64,000 bases of DNA, taken from NCBI GenBank assembly GCA_030062745.1, contig CP099842.1, forward strand, positions 21,051,822 through 21,115,821. The letters are read 5' to 3'. Numbering within the stretch: position 1 is the first letter of the stretch; every line of letters starts with the position of its first letter. The position numbers and the translations under genes were made by a program. The notes under the pieces are model-generated. The model was not told the origin of the DNA and searched no databases. It was given only the letters and a program-made list of their open reading frames with translations. This DNA is from Capitulum mitella (taxonomy: Eukaryota > Arthropoda > Thecostraca > Pollicipedomorpha > Pollicipedidae). Positions 28,103 to 39,583 of the stretch are shown here, one piece after another.

Positions 28103-29316
28103 CCCGCGCCCGACCGTGGGTCGGCGGCGATCACGCCCGACTGGGGGGGGGGGGGTTGACCACCCCCCTCTGACTCACGAACGGTTGATCGCAAGATAAA
28201 GAATAAGTACACCGTTGGAAAACTCGTGACAAGTAGAGCTCGAAAGCGGTCTCATTTTTAGTTTTTGAGAATAAGTAAGCCATTTACGCCCTGTACATAT
28301 TTTCTCATAGCTGACTGCATGAAAGCGTGAAACGGTCTGAATCTCAAGGGTTCTGACTAATAACGCATAGGTGAAGACACCAACGCACAGGTAAATGTCC
28401 GCAGATGCCGGTACACGTCTAATTTCTCAGTTTTGATCAATATATACCCCGAAACGTTGAGTTAAAGACACGACTATTTTCACGCCAGTTGTTGGCAGGC
28501 GCCGCAACCGTACGCAGTAAGAAATTAACGGGAACTAATTTTAGCGTCCTTTTACTTTCGCGACATAAGCCTATCCATGTTAATTTCATTGACCTTAGTA
28601 GTTCTTGTGATGGTTTCTCATGCTTAAATTTTGGAAAAATTCATTAGTTACCAGTCTACACAAATGGCGGAGCTTTATTCGCGAGAGCCTATTTATTTCC
28701 AAAACATGCAATTTTTTAGACTTTTTGAGGTTCTTAGTATTACTTGCTTCTGTGCAAGTCAGTTCTGCCATTTTCTAGCCATTGTGAGTAATTAATCACC
28801 GATTCTGACGCTGGTACATTTTAGCTCACCACAGTTATTCGTGACCTGACCCCAGATCAATGACTGGAAGTCATTGATACTTTGCCCATTGACGGTAACT
28901 AGATGTCTGCATCACTCACGGTAAAAATTTTATGAAAAATTCCGCCAATTTCCGAAAAAACGACGACATGTTTTAAAAATAGACTTAATCTTAGGTCAAT
29001 GACCCGGAAAATTCCCAAAAATCTGACATAGCAGATTTGTTGAATTTATCAGGACCTCTAATCCCTGAAAGTATTATTGTGATATCTTGTTTTCCAAAAA
29101 GGTTACAGGGCGCTAAACTGTTTTGAACATAAGTCCGCCTGACCTGACCTAGGTCAGACACATGACTTGGCCTGAGGTCAAAACTTTGATACGAAGTGTA
29201 AAAATGACCAAGCAAAAGGTACACCAAGTTTCGTTGCGCTGCGTTTGTTTATTCTCTCGCAATGCTAGAAAAACCTCAGGGGGGCGATCAACCGCCTCCC
29301 CCCCAGTCGGGGTGGG
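28103..29316. mobile_element. TTAA-flanked non-autonomous DNA transposon, about 1.2 kb
   Basis: TTAA at 28099-28102 and 29317-29320 flanks an element whose ends both begin with CCC. The left end is CCCGCGCCCGACCG and the right end, read on the other strand, is CCCACCCCGACTGG. Just inside both ends lie a G-run and a GTTGA motif in inverted orientation (near 28142-28160 and 29280-29310). The left side has an extra palindrome (CCGACCGTGGGTCGG-like). The interior has several TGACCT/AGGTCA half-sites, including a perfect TGACCTAGGTCA at 29145-29156. There is no transposase ORF. TTAA targets suggest piggyBac-like mobilisation. Confidence 0.65.
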
Positions 29317-29320
29317 TTAA

Positions 29321-30739
29321 ACTTTCCGCAAATCAGGCATCACAGCTGGGAGATGGCGCAAGTTGTTTTATTGTCTATCACTTGAGTTCAGAAGGCCCAG
29401 CATGGAATCATACGGTGAAACGGTTTCACTAAACCACACAGCTGATGATTGACAGTAATGGAAATGAGACCGGTGGGAATGCCATTCAGGCGGTCCCCTC
29501 TAGGCAAAATCACACCACACTTACGGCGGATAGAAATCGAGACCAGCTTTTGGTACGATCCAGCAGTCACTTGGTTCTCATGATTCCGAGTGCTTGAAAG
29601 CCTCCGCGTGGTGCACCGCCAGGTAAATTTCGCAAACGTAAACGGAGAAATATAAATGGAGAAACTGGTGGCTTCTCTGCGGTGTTCATTACCATCTGCG
29701 TAAGTTTTGCCCGAGGGAGGTGGGTACGCAGCTGGAATGGTTAGAGAATGCCACAGTATCGCGTTTTAGTTGCTGAAACACCATCATACATCCAGTTCCA
29801 TGGTTGGGAAAGACGCCTCACCTTGATAGTAGAACCTGATTCTGCCGAAAAGCTCAATGGGCCCAATCAAGGATTGCGATACGTTCTAGAACACGTGAGG
29901 ACCTAACTGTAGATGTCCCACCAGAATGTTTGAATTATCTGATGTCAGAATACGCCGGTTTGGCATGCAGTTAAAAATGCTAATGTCTCCAGTCAAGCCC
30001 TGTAAAAGATCTTGGGTCACGGAAGGTAGCCAGATGTAGATGCTGGTTGCTAGATATATGGTTCCTTCGGGTAACTGCAGTTGTTTATAGCCACAAAGTA
30101 CCTATTTGGAATACTTTTCTTTCAAAACATGCGTCACGGATGCATTCGAGGTGGGAATATTCGGCCAGATTTGCTTTCCATAATAAAGTTCGACGACGAA
30201 AGAAGACGACATTGCACAATGCAGCACACAATGCCATGTTTTATTCTCCATTTCTTGTTTGTTGTTCAAGTTATTTAGCCTGCTTCAGGTGCTCGGGCCA
30301 GATTTGTCAAGTCGTACGAGAAAAAAAACGTTTTCTGACAGGCATGTTCCACCGACATTCTCCACGGTTCCTAATTATTTTCAGCCCATTCGCTTTTGTG
30401 CAGTGAATTAGTGAAGTGTTGTAAAGGCCACGTACTGGAAAAAATACTGCGCGTTAACGCTTCTAATTTTGCTTGCGCAGGTCGGCGGCTTCATGCATCA
30501 ATATAAATACTAATGAAGCACGTATTAAAACGCAGTTTTACTTGGCAGGGAAGATGAATGTTGAGAATCTTTGCAATATCTTATGCAATTTTTTGGAACA
30601 CTTATGCCGTGTTAATAGGCTGGGCGGGGCGTTCCTGATTCATTGGCATGAACCCCTCCTAATGTTCAATTAGAACCAGGAAAGTGGGGCGCACGCGAGA
30701 GCGGACCTCGGCAAGTGCAGATCTTGCGCTGTGCCCAGC
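29321..30739. other. Intergenic DNA, nothing recognised
   Basis: Mixed-composition DNA with only short ORFs lacking domains. I see no repeat, RNA gene or clear regulatory cluster. Confidence 0.4.
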
Positions 30740-31260
30740 GTTTAGCCGCCGGTTATGGGTAATGTTTTCCGCTCCTTGGAGAAGGGTGTCAGGTCCGCCG
30801 CCTGGTCAGCTTTTCCGTCGGAATTTTCCGCCCGTGGTTTTATGACGGCCAGTATCCTACGGTCGTTCCCAGCCGGTACTGCACGGAACGCAGGACGACC
30901 TGGGTCCGCCGCCCGCGGCCACCTTTATCGCCTGACCAGTTCCGGCATCGGCAGCCTCCTGCGAGGCTCGACGAGCGGACTGCACGCTCCAGTAGCGGCC
31001 GTCGGTCGGCCTGCCGCCGCCGGGCCGCCGTGCGGGGCCGGAGTCATTGTTCTGGCGGGCGGACGGTGCCCGGAATGACATTGTCCGTCCCGCCCCGCGC
31101 CTTGCGCCGCCGCCGCCTCACGCCTGTCGGCCCGCACAAGGTCACGTGACCGACGGGAGCGTTCCGCGCCCCGACGGCGGCCGAGTCACGTGATGCCTTT
31201 GACGGCCGCGCCGCCCGCCGGGCTCGGCTAAACGCGCGGCTTTCTACCGCCGCTGGTAAT
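30740..31260. promoter_or_regulatory. CpG-rich island with palindromic E-boxes
   Basis: A sharply GC- and CpG-rich stretch in AT-richer surroundings. It contains the perfect 12-bp palindrome GGTCACGTGACC (31140-31151) and a second CACGTG at 31187-31192. Such sites bind bHLH-ZIP factors of the USF/TFE/MITF class. It could be a promoter or enhancer; no adjoining exon is recognisable. Confidence 0.45.
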
Positions 31261-31321
31261 TATCGCCTGCCCGCCGCGCACGGGAACCGGGGCTCCACGC
31301 CGCCGACTGCGGCCCCGGCTC

Positions 31322-31617
31322 CTGGCGGCTCCCGGCTTTCGACTCTAACAGCGGCTTCTGGGGGCTCCCGGCTGTCGACTCTAACAGCGGCTTCTGGCTG
31401 TTCCCGGCTTTCAACTCTAACAGTGACTTCTGGTAAGCTCCCGGATGCTAACTCTGACAGCGGCTTTTGGCGGCTCCAGGCTGTCAACTCTAACAGCGGC
31501 TTCTGGCGGCTCCAGGCTGTCAACTCTAAAAGCGGTTTCTGACGGGCCGTCGGCTGTCGTCTATAACAGCGGTTTCTGGTGAGCCCTGGCTGAACGCCGG
31601 CTTCTTGCGGGTTTCCG
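31322..31617. repeat. 36-bp minisatellite, about 8 copies
   Basis: The unit contains CTCCCGGCTGTCGACTCTAA and CAGCGGCTTCTGG with substitutions between copies. Because 36 is divisible by three, it reads open in a minus-strand frame as repeated QKPLLELTAWSR, which I regard as a by-product. It adjoins the CpG island at 30740-31260. Confidence 0.9.
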
Positions 31618-33559
31618 GTTGCTATCAGAATGCAGATTTGTGATGCGGCACAGTTTGAAGCAGCAATGAGCCAGTCGAACCTACTGCGTTTTAAGAGACG
31701 GCAAATCATGCACAGCTGCCTTCAATGCCGTTTAATATTTAATCCCGCCGAGTTCATTCACTCCCGTTTTAATATCCCGCCTGTTTGGGCGCCTAATCAA
31801 CTGGGTATCGATCACGTACGTACCTTCCTCATGGTCTACCGTCATTTACCAGCTGGAATCTGGCCCATTAACACGGAGCGTCAGCAGAAAATCCCGTTAT
31901 TAGTGCCCACTAGTGTGCTGTTCGATATCCCCTGATTCCAGTCATCAAAAGCTTATCACATTTGTTCGTGTAACATTCGTCTTTACAACGGTGACATGTC
32001 ACAATGCTCATGCACGGTACGTTGAGCTATATTGATACCGCGTTGCTTACCAAACAATGATACCATTCACGAAACTGTCATCAAGAACGTATGCGAATAA
32101 AACACATTTGAGTGTTCGTTTAGACTCCGTACGACATCCAGTTCTGCATCAGAAAAATTGCATTCTCTCTACTGCGCGAACGCCGGAAACAATATACTAG
32201 AAAGTTCTGGTAACATTTTTTTAACCAGTTTTCAGCAGTGTTCTTTAGCGATGCGGTAACCATGATAAAGGTTCCTAATTGCCCAGTCACGAGTCAGTCA
32301 TGTGCGAGGCGAGGACGCTTCAATATCCCACCCGGCGGATCGGGTCGCACACGGTCGTGGTGTAACTCCGTCCAGAGTATAAAGAAACGTGCGGTCACGG
32401 TCCTGACGTTCTGCCCGTGCGATTGTGGATCGTATGACGGAGCACCTGGCTGTTTATGGAGCACTGTTTTGACACTAGATTGGGCAACGTTATCCAGCGA
32501 TCAGCGGCCGCAGGTCTTGTTCCCCGGAACGTTTCGCAAGAATTCAACCTCTCTTATTCCTTCGTTTTACTTTGCCATAGGCTTGGGTTCATACATGCAC
32601 AACATGTATATCTGAAACACTTCGGAAGACCCTCTATGCATTATCTGACACATGCTTCATTTTTCTTTCCCTCCGTCATGCCTGTTCATGCCTAAGCTTC
32701 CATGCTCTAAGTATTGGGAGTACTCAAAGCACTCCATGATTGTTCATTGACAACAAATTATCCACTGTCTCACGTAACCGAAACTTTGCCCAGATGGGTT
32801 ATAATATTTGAATTCTGGTCCCATAATATAAAAAATAGCGCAAAAAACTCTGAATCAACTGCTGTCTTCCTACGAATGGCAATATTCAAACAAATGTTTA
32901 CACACTAGAACCTGGAAATAGTTTAGCCGTCGTTTTTTAATGTGCGCTGCAATTGCAGTGATATCTATTTCTCGTCCCAATTCGTCCTAGTACGTTTTAA
33001 AGCAATGGTTTGCTAAAAAAAATGTGAACCTGAGCGTTTTTGCCAAGGGTTTACGGGAAGGGTCAAATGCTAGGTAAATGCAACGATGGCAGTACCTTTG
33101 GGTTGTAGATAACGTAATGGACAAAGGAGAAATAAACGGAAAGGATGAGAAACGACGAAAAGAAAGGATAAGGGAAAGCCGCACATGGATCTAGAAACTA
33201 AAGCTTTATAAAAAGAGACAGAGACCACGAACAACACACTGTTTTAACACCGGTTTCTTGTCAGGCGCGTTATGCAATGTCTCAATAGACGACGTCGACT
33301 CAGTTTTACCCGGTAACCACTGGAAACGTTTTGTAGCCATTGCCCAAGGTCAGCTTACGAACTGAAGAACTTGCTTAGTCTGAGTGCAGTGTCTAAACAT
33401 GAACTTTCCGCCAACCAGTCACACATACTGCTCTGCATGGAATCTGTTGCAGCAAACTGACAATGCCCACACAGCCACTGCTAGTGAGCATCAGCGCTAC
33501 AAGCGGCATCAGAGGTCGTCATCGTGGAGGCCCGATATCAACTCAGCTCAGCGCAGTTT
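31618..33559. other. Intergenic DNA, nothing recognised
   Basis: AT-richer mixed DNA with short ORFs that show no domains or codon bias like the real genes here. No repeats were noticed. Confidence 0.4.
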
Positions 33560-35050
33560 GTTTTAGGAATTGTCGTCGCTCACCCAAACCAGCCAGTGCC
33601 CCAGGGCGGCCGTCGCCGGCTTCCGCCACCGCCACCAATCTCATAATTGGGGTCGACCGAAAGCCGCCGTTTCAGCGCCACCGTTGGACACTTTGATGCA
33701 TTTGAAAGTGGTTTTCATTTCCTGGCCGGGCGCGGGCGATGTTTTACTCTGCGCCTTCACCTTTGTCGACGCAGCGGAGGCGCGCCATCCATCACGCCGT
33801 CCCGTATCGAACAACGTCGTCCGCCGGTAAGGAAATGGAAAGTCGCCGAAATATCGGCAGTGAAACTGCCGTCATCGCCGTCGGCGGTCGCCGGACTCGG
33901 TCACCTGATACCGTGGCGGCGAATTCGACGCGGTCGCGGCACGCGCTCTTCACGGCCGGCTACCGTCCGCGGCGGAGATACGGTATGAAAATCTTAGAGG
34001 AATCCTGAGGGCTTCTAGGGTTAAAGCCTGGAGATTGTAATTTGAAATAGCCTGCGGCAACGGACCGCCGCCACTTGAAAAGAAAACGGATATTGTGTGT
34101 TGGAATTACGCATTGTTCCTACCACCTTGTCAATGGCTTCCGTCTTACGTCCTGTTCGGCGCACTGCCGACACCCGCCTTCGACACAGACCGTCGACCTT
34201 TGTGAGGAGGCCGGCGCAGCTGCCAACGGACCCCGGGGACCAGCGCGGCAGCCGCCGGGATCCGGCGGACCTGGCAGCCGGACGCGGCCGAGGCGCGGGA
34301 CGGATGATGGCCAGATCGTCGGCGCGGCCGGCAGCCGGGAGCCGCCCTCGACGCAGAGAAACCTGGCCGGGCCGCCCCTGACGCGGTAATGGCGGGTAAT
34401 GGCCGGGCGGCGGGCGGCGGCGGGCTGCCGGGGCGTCCGGCCTGTCGCCGGAAATGACCCGTGTAACGGTGGATCAGGGCGGCGTTTTCGACGCGTCGCA
34501 CGATCGGCCGATAACAGGCCGGCGGCAGCTGCCCGCTGTGCCGCCCCGGGATCAGCCGGCGCTGTCCAGGGCTGGCAGTCTCTGCGGCGCGGCGGCGATT
34601 TGGCCCGGCTCGGAAGCGCGCCGGCTCGTTGAGCGCCACTGGCTGACGTGATTTATGACGGCGGCGCGCGCGCGCGTGGCGCCATGATGACGCGCAATCG
34701 GTGTGGCCGCGGCCGCTCCACTTGGCGCTGCTGCCGGCCGAGGTGTCGGGCGTTGCGCTCGGGGGTAACACCCCCCACCTCCCGTATCCGCATGTTTCGC
34801 TCGGGGCTGGCACCCTCCCCTTTCTCGACCTGCCACCGGCTGCGTGACGGTTGCCAGTCCGAGAGCCCGCTCGCGCTCTGTCGTCTGTCGAGGTCGCTCT
34901 CCGGCGTCACGGCCTCAGGTGACCCCGCTGCGCCGCCGGCGGTGGCGGGCGGTCTGGCGGCCCGGACTGACCGCGTCCCAGCCGCCTCCGCGCGCGGTCA
35001 CCGGCAAAAACCGTCAGATCTGGCCGGCTGAGCTCCGTTTGTTACGACCT
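33560..35050. promoter_or_regulatory. GC/CpG-rich block, possible regulatory region
   Basis: About 1.5 kb of very CpG-rich sequence with many overlapping open frames on both strands, none with a domain or splice-consistent continuation. It contains paired TAATGG motifs (34387 and 34397). The open frames follow from high GC content. A regulatory island is the best guess; an unrecognised exon is possible. Confidence 0.3.
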
Positions 35051-36050
35051 GAACGGCGGCTGCACCAGTTTGGTCAGATTTAGCGGTTTCGCAGACCGGT
35101 CTGCAGCTGCCCGCACGCGTGCAGCGACTGGATGGCACGGGAAGAACACGGCAAAGGAATGCTTTGTGTAACCAACAGTTACTACCGGTCATAATCTCGG
35201 AACCTGCATGACTTGTCCATTGGAGTGGCAGCATTTTATCTAGATAAACCATCTCGCCTCGCCTAGCTAGATAAACCATCTCGAGTCTGTGTGGCTGAGA
35301 CAAGAATGACTGAGTGCCGCTCGGTTAACGAAAAATAGAAAAGATTGCATGATATTGAAGCATGATAACTGTGTTGTAAACTTGTACTGGTGCTAAAAAA
35401 ATCTGCCCTTTTTTAGACGCAAATGAAGAAATAACTTATCAACCATTCTGGAATAAAAGACCCATTTCCTTTTACATTTTTGTCCAAGCTGATAGTACAT
35501 TTTTGGGAAAAACACGTTTAACGTGTTTTTTAAACACCTTCCCACCCGTGCGAAAAGTTCGCTTACAAAGTGCATTGGGCATGCTCGTGCATCCATTGCA
35601 TTTGGCGGTGAAAACATCGTGTGTCCTCGATACTCATGGGGTGCACAGTCAGCATGGTTGGTGTTGGAGCACCTTCCACAATAAAAGTTCCATCTATGGT
35701 CACTTACTCATTAATCGTTTACGTATTCTTATACCCTCCTTTTTATGCTTTCCTTGGAAGCGTTTAACGGGGTGGTCGGAGGAAAACAACAGTTGGAGGA
35801 TCAGTAACACGTTAAGACTGGTAGGAGTGGTAATTGGTAGGTCACTTAGGCTCATGAGCTCTTCAGCCATATTGTGGCAAAACCGAGTACTTCTCAGAAC
35901 CTAATAAAAAAGCTCAGCAAAATACTGGTGAGATGAACAGTGTCTATGTGTCTGCATACTTTAACACTTAATTTTCATTACTAAGCTTCGTGACAGCGAC
36001 TCTGTCGTCTACTCTATGTCTACAAATACATTCACGTTTAAACGCGAGTA
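35051..36050. other. Intergenic DNA with a 27-28 bp duplication
   Basis: AT-richer DNA without a gene. CTAGATAAACCATCTCG occurs twice between 35241 and 35284 around a CGCCTCGCCTAG spacer. Confidence 0.45.
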
Positions 36051-36760
36051 CGAGCGATCGCCGCGCGTTTATGCGTGTGTACGAGCGTGAGCGAGCGGGC
36101 GGCCCGCCGAGCGGACCCGCTAGAAAGTACGCGGCGGCGGCGGCGGCCGGCCGGCCGCGGAGATGGTTCAGTCGAGAGGGCGGGACCGTCCGCGGTGGAG
36201 GTGCGGCGCCAGGCGGTGCCGGTGCGTTCCGTGAACTGCGCCGGAACTCGAGCGGGTGCCCGGTGGACGGTGCTGGACTCGTGCTGGTCCGCTCTGTGAA
36301 CTGTGCCGGACTCAGCCGGCTGTCCTGTGGACTGTGCTGGACTCGAGTTGGCCGCTCCCGGCCAGACCACGCTGCACCGCTGACTCGGACGGAGCCCGGC
36401 CGGGGCGGATAACCTGCGCACGTAAGGCGCCACGCAATGCCGCACGCGGTGCTTGTTTGCACTGGCGCCTGGGTAGCGGCAGCGGTTGCGTCGACCGTTT
36501 TTAGGCTGACGTCTTCAGCCTCCCTTGCTGTGCAGTCTGCCTCGGCACTAGGTCGTGACGGCGATCGTTTCGCACGTGACGCGCTGCGCACGGTCCCGCC
36601 GCCCGGCGCTGTCCGTCGCCGCGTTTCGTGACGCGAAGCCGTGACCTGTGCGGGCGGCGAAGCGTCAGAACTAACGTCCCGGAGACCTCGCTGTCCCGTC
36701 CTGGCCAGTCCTCTGCCCTCCCTCGCCGGTCACAGGTCTTCTCGACCGCCGCTGATGACA
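36051..36760. other. GC/CpG-rich block without a recognisable exon
   Basis: Overlapping open frames on both strands come with high GC and give no known domain. A short repeat around GTGCTGGACTCG and GTGCCGGACTC recurs at about 36233-36350. Confidence 0.35.
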
Positions 36761-37110
36761 CGTTAGATAATATTATTCTCCGGGTGTTATCAGGGCCACG
36801 GTGCTCTTTACGGCATTGTGAAACTCGCCGCAGCGTGGCTGCGGATCAAAGGAAATCGAGAGGTGATGTCGGTCGTGTTATTAGCCCACGCTCGGGGCTA
36901 GCTCGTGCGTATGAATATTTTCCGCGGTCGGCGCAATAGGAGGTGAAAAATGCAGCGCATATGATAATTAGTACGGCTCGTGATGATCCCAAACCTGGCG
37001 GACTGGCTCGAACGTTATTCATGCCGCTACACTTTCGTTTATGTGGAGCGTAATTAGTGCGAGCTATCGGAATGACAGTTAAATTCATTTTCCGCTTTAA
37101 CCCCGTCATT
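36761..37110. promoter_or_regulatory. Candidate enhancer with homeodomain and TCF-like motifs
   Basis: Next to a CpG-rich block, this interval holds TAATTA at 36965-36970 and 37051-37056, an ATCAAAG TCF-like site at 36845-36851 and several TTAT/ATTA cores. The assignment is inferred from motif clustering only. Confidence 0.35.
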
Positions 37111-37953
37111 TTTCCATTTTCTTTCTGTGTCATGAATAGTCAATAGGGTCTCGGGGCGGCTGCTAACTTGACCTCACACGGGATGGAGGCAGAAGTGGGC
37201 AGGAAAACAAACACAGATGACTGGTGTCACTGCCGCCTGGAACACAAAACATCCACGAAGCAGCAAACGTGGTTCCGTTTCGGGTGCATTATGCATGTAT
37301 CTGATTGATAAAAGCAAACGGATTGGGCGTTTGTTTCCGGTGTTTTGGTCGTTGAGTGCGTCGGGACCATTTCTCACGAAACCTACGACAGAGCACACGC
37401 GGGAGAAACAGAGCACCTTTCTCCTTGAAATTTCAAACGCGATTGGTGGTTTTCTGTGAAAACCGAGCTTGCCATGCTGCCTGTTTGAAAACGTTCAGCG
37501 AAGTTTCCGGCAGAGGAATTTCTCCGGTTGCTCCCCAGTTTCGCATGACAGTGGCACCTGGCTCAGCAGGCTGCAGCTGGCCCCAGACCCCTTCGGCTGG
37601 CACGCGGCCGCCACGCCGCCGGACACGTGCGCCGCACGGGCACGTGGGAAACCCTCGGCGGCCGGTAGCCCGCACCCCGGGGTTTATTGACCCGTGCTCG
37701 TCACGTACGTTCGATCGGTTATCGCTCAGAGGTGGACTGGCGAACTGTTATATTTCTCACGCTATCGAGCGCTCCCTGCAGGTGTGCTGAGCTGTCGAGT
37801 TCCGCATTTCTGGCGGCAACAGAAAAAAATCATTCACTGTCAGAGCTAATTTACTCATCAGCAAGCTCAAAGTGTTCCGTATCGTCTGCCAATTTAGGAC
37901 AAAATCCATTAAAATAAACATTGTTTGCAGGACATCTCATGATCGCTCCTACA
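37111..37953. other. Intergenic DNA, nothing recognised
   Basis: Mixed DNA with short domain-less ORFs, ending at the TTAA that borders the next element. Confidence 0.4.
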
Positions 37954-37957
37954 TTAA

Positions 37958-37972
37958 GGGGGGGGGGGGGCC

Positions 37973-38020
<48 letters not shown>

Positions 38021-38026
38021 TTTTTT

Positions 38027-38060
<34 letters not shown>

Positions 38061-38224
38061 CCGAGGTTAAAAAAAAAAATTTTTTTTTTTTTTGGGGGGG
38101 GGGGGGGGGGGAAGTTTTTTTGGGGGGGGGTTTTTTTTTTTTTTGGGGTGGGGGGAAAAAAAAAAAATATATTAAAAAAAAAGTTTTTTAAAAAAAAAAA
38201 TAAAAATTTTAAAAAAAAAAAAAA
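37958..38224. repeat. Homopolymer-only tract
   Basis: About 267 bases made almost entirely of long single-base runs. It begins at the element's TTAA border and does not resemble any natural satellite. A consensus or base-calling artefact over a hairpin-prone G/C terminus is likely. Confidence 0.85.
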
Positions 38225-38554
38225 TTAAATTGTTGGGGAATGTGTATATGTAATTTTGTTTATCTGAGGTCACTTTACAAGGTCAGGTCAAGGCAAAAAT
38301 CAAAATTTGTTTTTGCAATAATTTGGCGCCGTTTTTCAAAGCCAAACCCGGAATATATAACGTAAAAGATGCCCTCACTGTACCAAGTTTCAGCTTGATA
38401 TCAGGTCAGGTCACGGAGCTAGACCTAAAATGTCAGTGCACGTACCCTATATCGCAAAAGCCAAAAAATAATTTTTGGAATAGAGTGAATTTAATCGATT
38501 AAAAACGTTTACAGATAATATTGAATGCACACGACATCATTCCAGGTGACCCCA

Positions 38555-38587
38555 AGGTCACTGGAGGTCATTTAAGGTCAAAGGTCA
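38555..38587 (+). promoter_or_regulatory. Array of four AGGTCA nuclear-receptor half-sites (DR4-DR4-DR1)
   Basis: Direct AGGTCA copies start at 38555, 38565, 38575 and 38582, with spacers of 4, 4 and 1 bases. Known family preferences are DR4 for EcR/USP-type and LXR-like dimers and DR1 for HNF4/RXR. Further overlapping AGGTCAGGTCA copies lie at 38280-38290 and near 38403. Binding in vivo is not shown. Confidence 0.5.
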
Positions 38588-39139
38588 TAAGTTGATCTGA
38601 GAAACGTGTGACCATGACAGTTCCCCCTTTTTTATGTCCCTGGCACCGCCTATGCTAACATTATACAAACATTGCAATGCGATTTGTACTTCTTTAGCAT
38701 AACATGACTAGCAGAAGCTAAAAAAGTGTTTTGGCCTCTTTTGTTCATTCCGTTATTGGAAAACTAATCCCCCTATTTTTGAAACCCTGTGAACGCCCAT
38801 GAATTTTCTCAAAATTTCAAATTTGCATACCCATGGTAAAAGCCCTATCCATAATCTCTCGATTGATGCCAGTTTCATCGAAATCGGTCCATAAACAACG
38901 GAGTTATAAGAAGTCAAAAAGTACCTCCCATTTTGACATTTTTGCCCCCCTGTATCCACAAATTTCAAAATTTTGAAAATTTCTTTTTATAAAAATGTAG
39001 TTCACGTCACGGCAAATCGATTGCCGTTTGTTGCAATGAAATCGGATAAGTAGTTCTCGAGATCTCAGGGGGGGGCCGAATCCGCCCCCCCCCTGCCGGG
39101 AATCGGCCATACCGTCTAGCCCTCCGGGAATAGGGTTAA

Positions 39140-39502
39140 GCTCAAGACGTATTTTTTGACTGGCGGTGAAATGGTTGGGATAATGTCTTTTTTATCGTTA
39201 CCATCAAAGTGCTCTGTCGTGACTGGAAATTGGTACAGCCGTGCATTGATGCGGTCATGCGACGCAAGTCATCGAGGGATGTTTGTGAGGGCCTCACAAT
39301 GTGCACTAAAGCCAACCATAAGACTGTTAAATGCTAAACCAGCCGTGAGACTGTTAAATGCTTAGGATTCTGAGTGCGCTAGGAAACAGTTCCAAACTGA
39401 ATTGAAACCGCATTTTCCACTTTGCTTTCTTGTCCGGCCTGGGACCGTTCCCTGTTTTGCCTGTTTTTGTGCTGCGATCTTATGGTGCACTGTCAGGAAA
39501 AC
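39140..39502. other. Intergenic DNA with a short duplication
   Basis: No gene is seen. GAGACTGTTAAATGCT-like sequence occurs twice between 39320 and 39362. Confidence 0.4.
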
Positions 39503-39583
39503 GTTATGGTATCCCACTCATTGGACGAAGTTATGGTATCCCACTCATTAGAGGAATTTATGGCACCCCACTCCTTAGAGAAA
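39503..39583 (+). repeat. 27-bp tandem repeat, three copies
   Basis: Units at 39503, 39530 and 39557 each contain TTATGGTATCCCACTCATT or a close variant. They read open as repeated VMVSHSLDE, but the surrounding ORF has no other coding signs. Confidence 0.85.

Larger units (their letters stand above)
37958..39135. mobile_element. Second TTAA-flanked element with a homopolymer-degraded left part
   Basis: TTAA at 37954-37957 and 39136-39139 brackets about 1.18 kb. The right end, read on the other strand, begins CCCTATTCCCGG and has a nearby inverted G-run/C-run pair (39069-39094), as in the element at 28103-29316. The left 37958-38224 is a chain of G, C, T and A homopolymers instead of a matching terminus. 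The interior from 38260 is rich in AGGTCA half-sites. I infer a relative of the first TTAA element whose left end is misassembled or truly scrambled. Confidence 0.45.

Noticed and set aside
34145..34813. 222-codon minus-strand ORF in a CpG island
   Set aside because: Open frames occur on both strands of this GC-rich block, without domains or splice consistency.
37872..38228. ORF through the homopolymer tract
   Set aside because: It encodes poly-Phe/Gly/Lys from a tract that is probably an assembly artefact.
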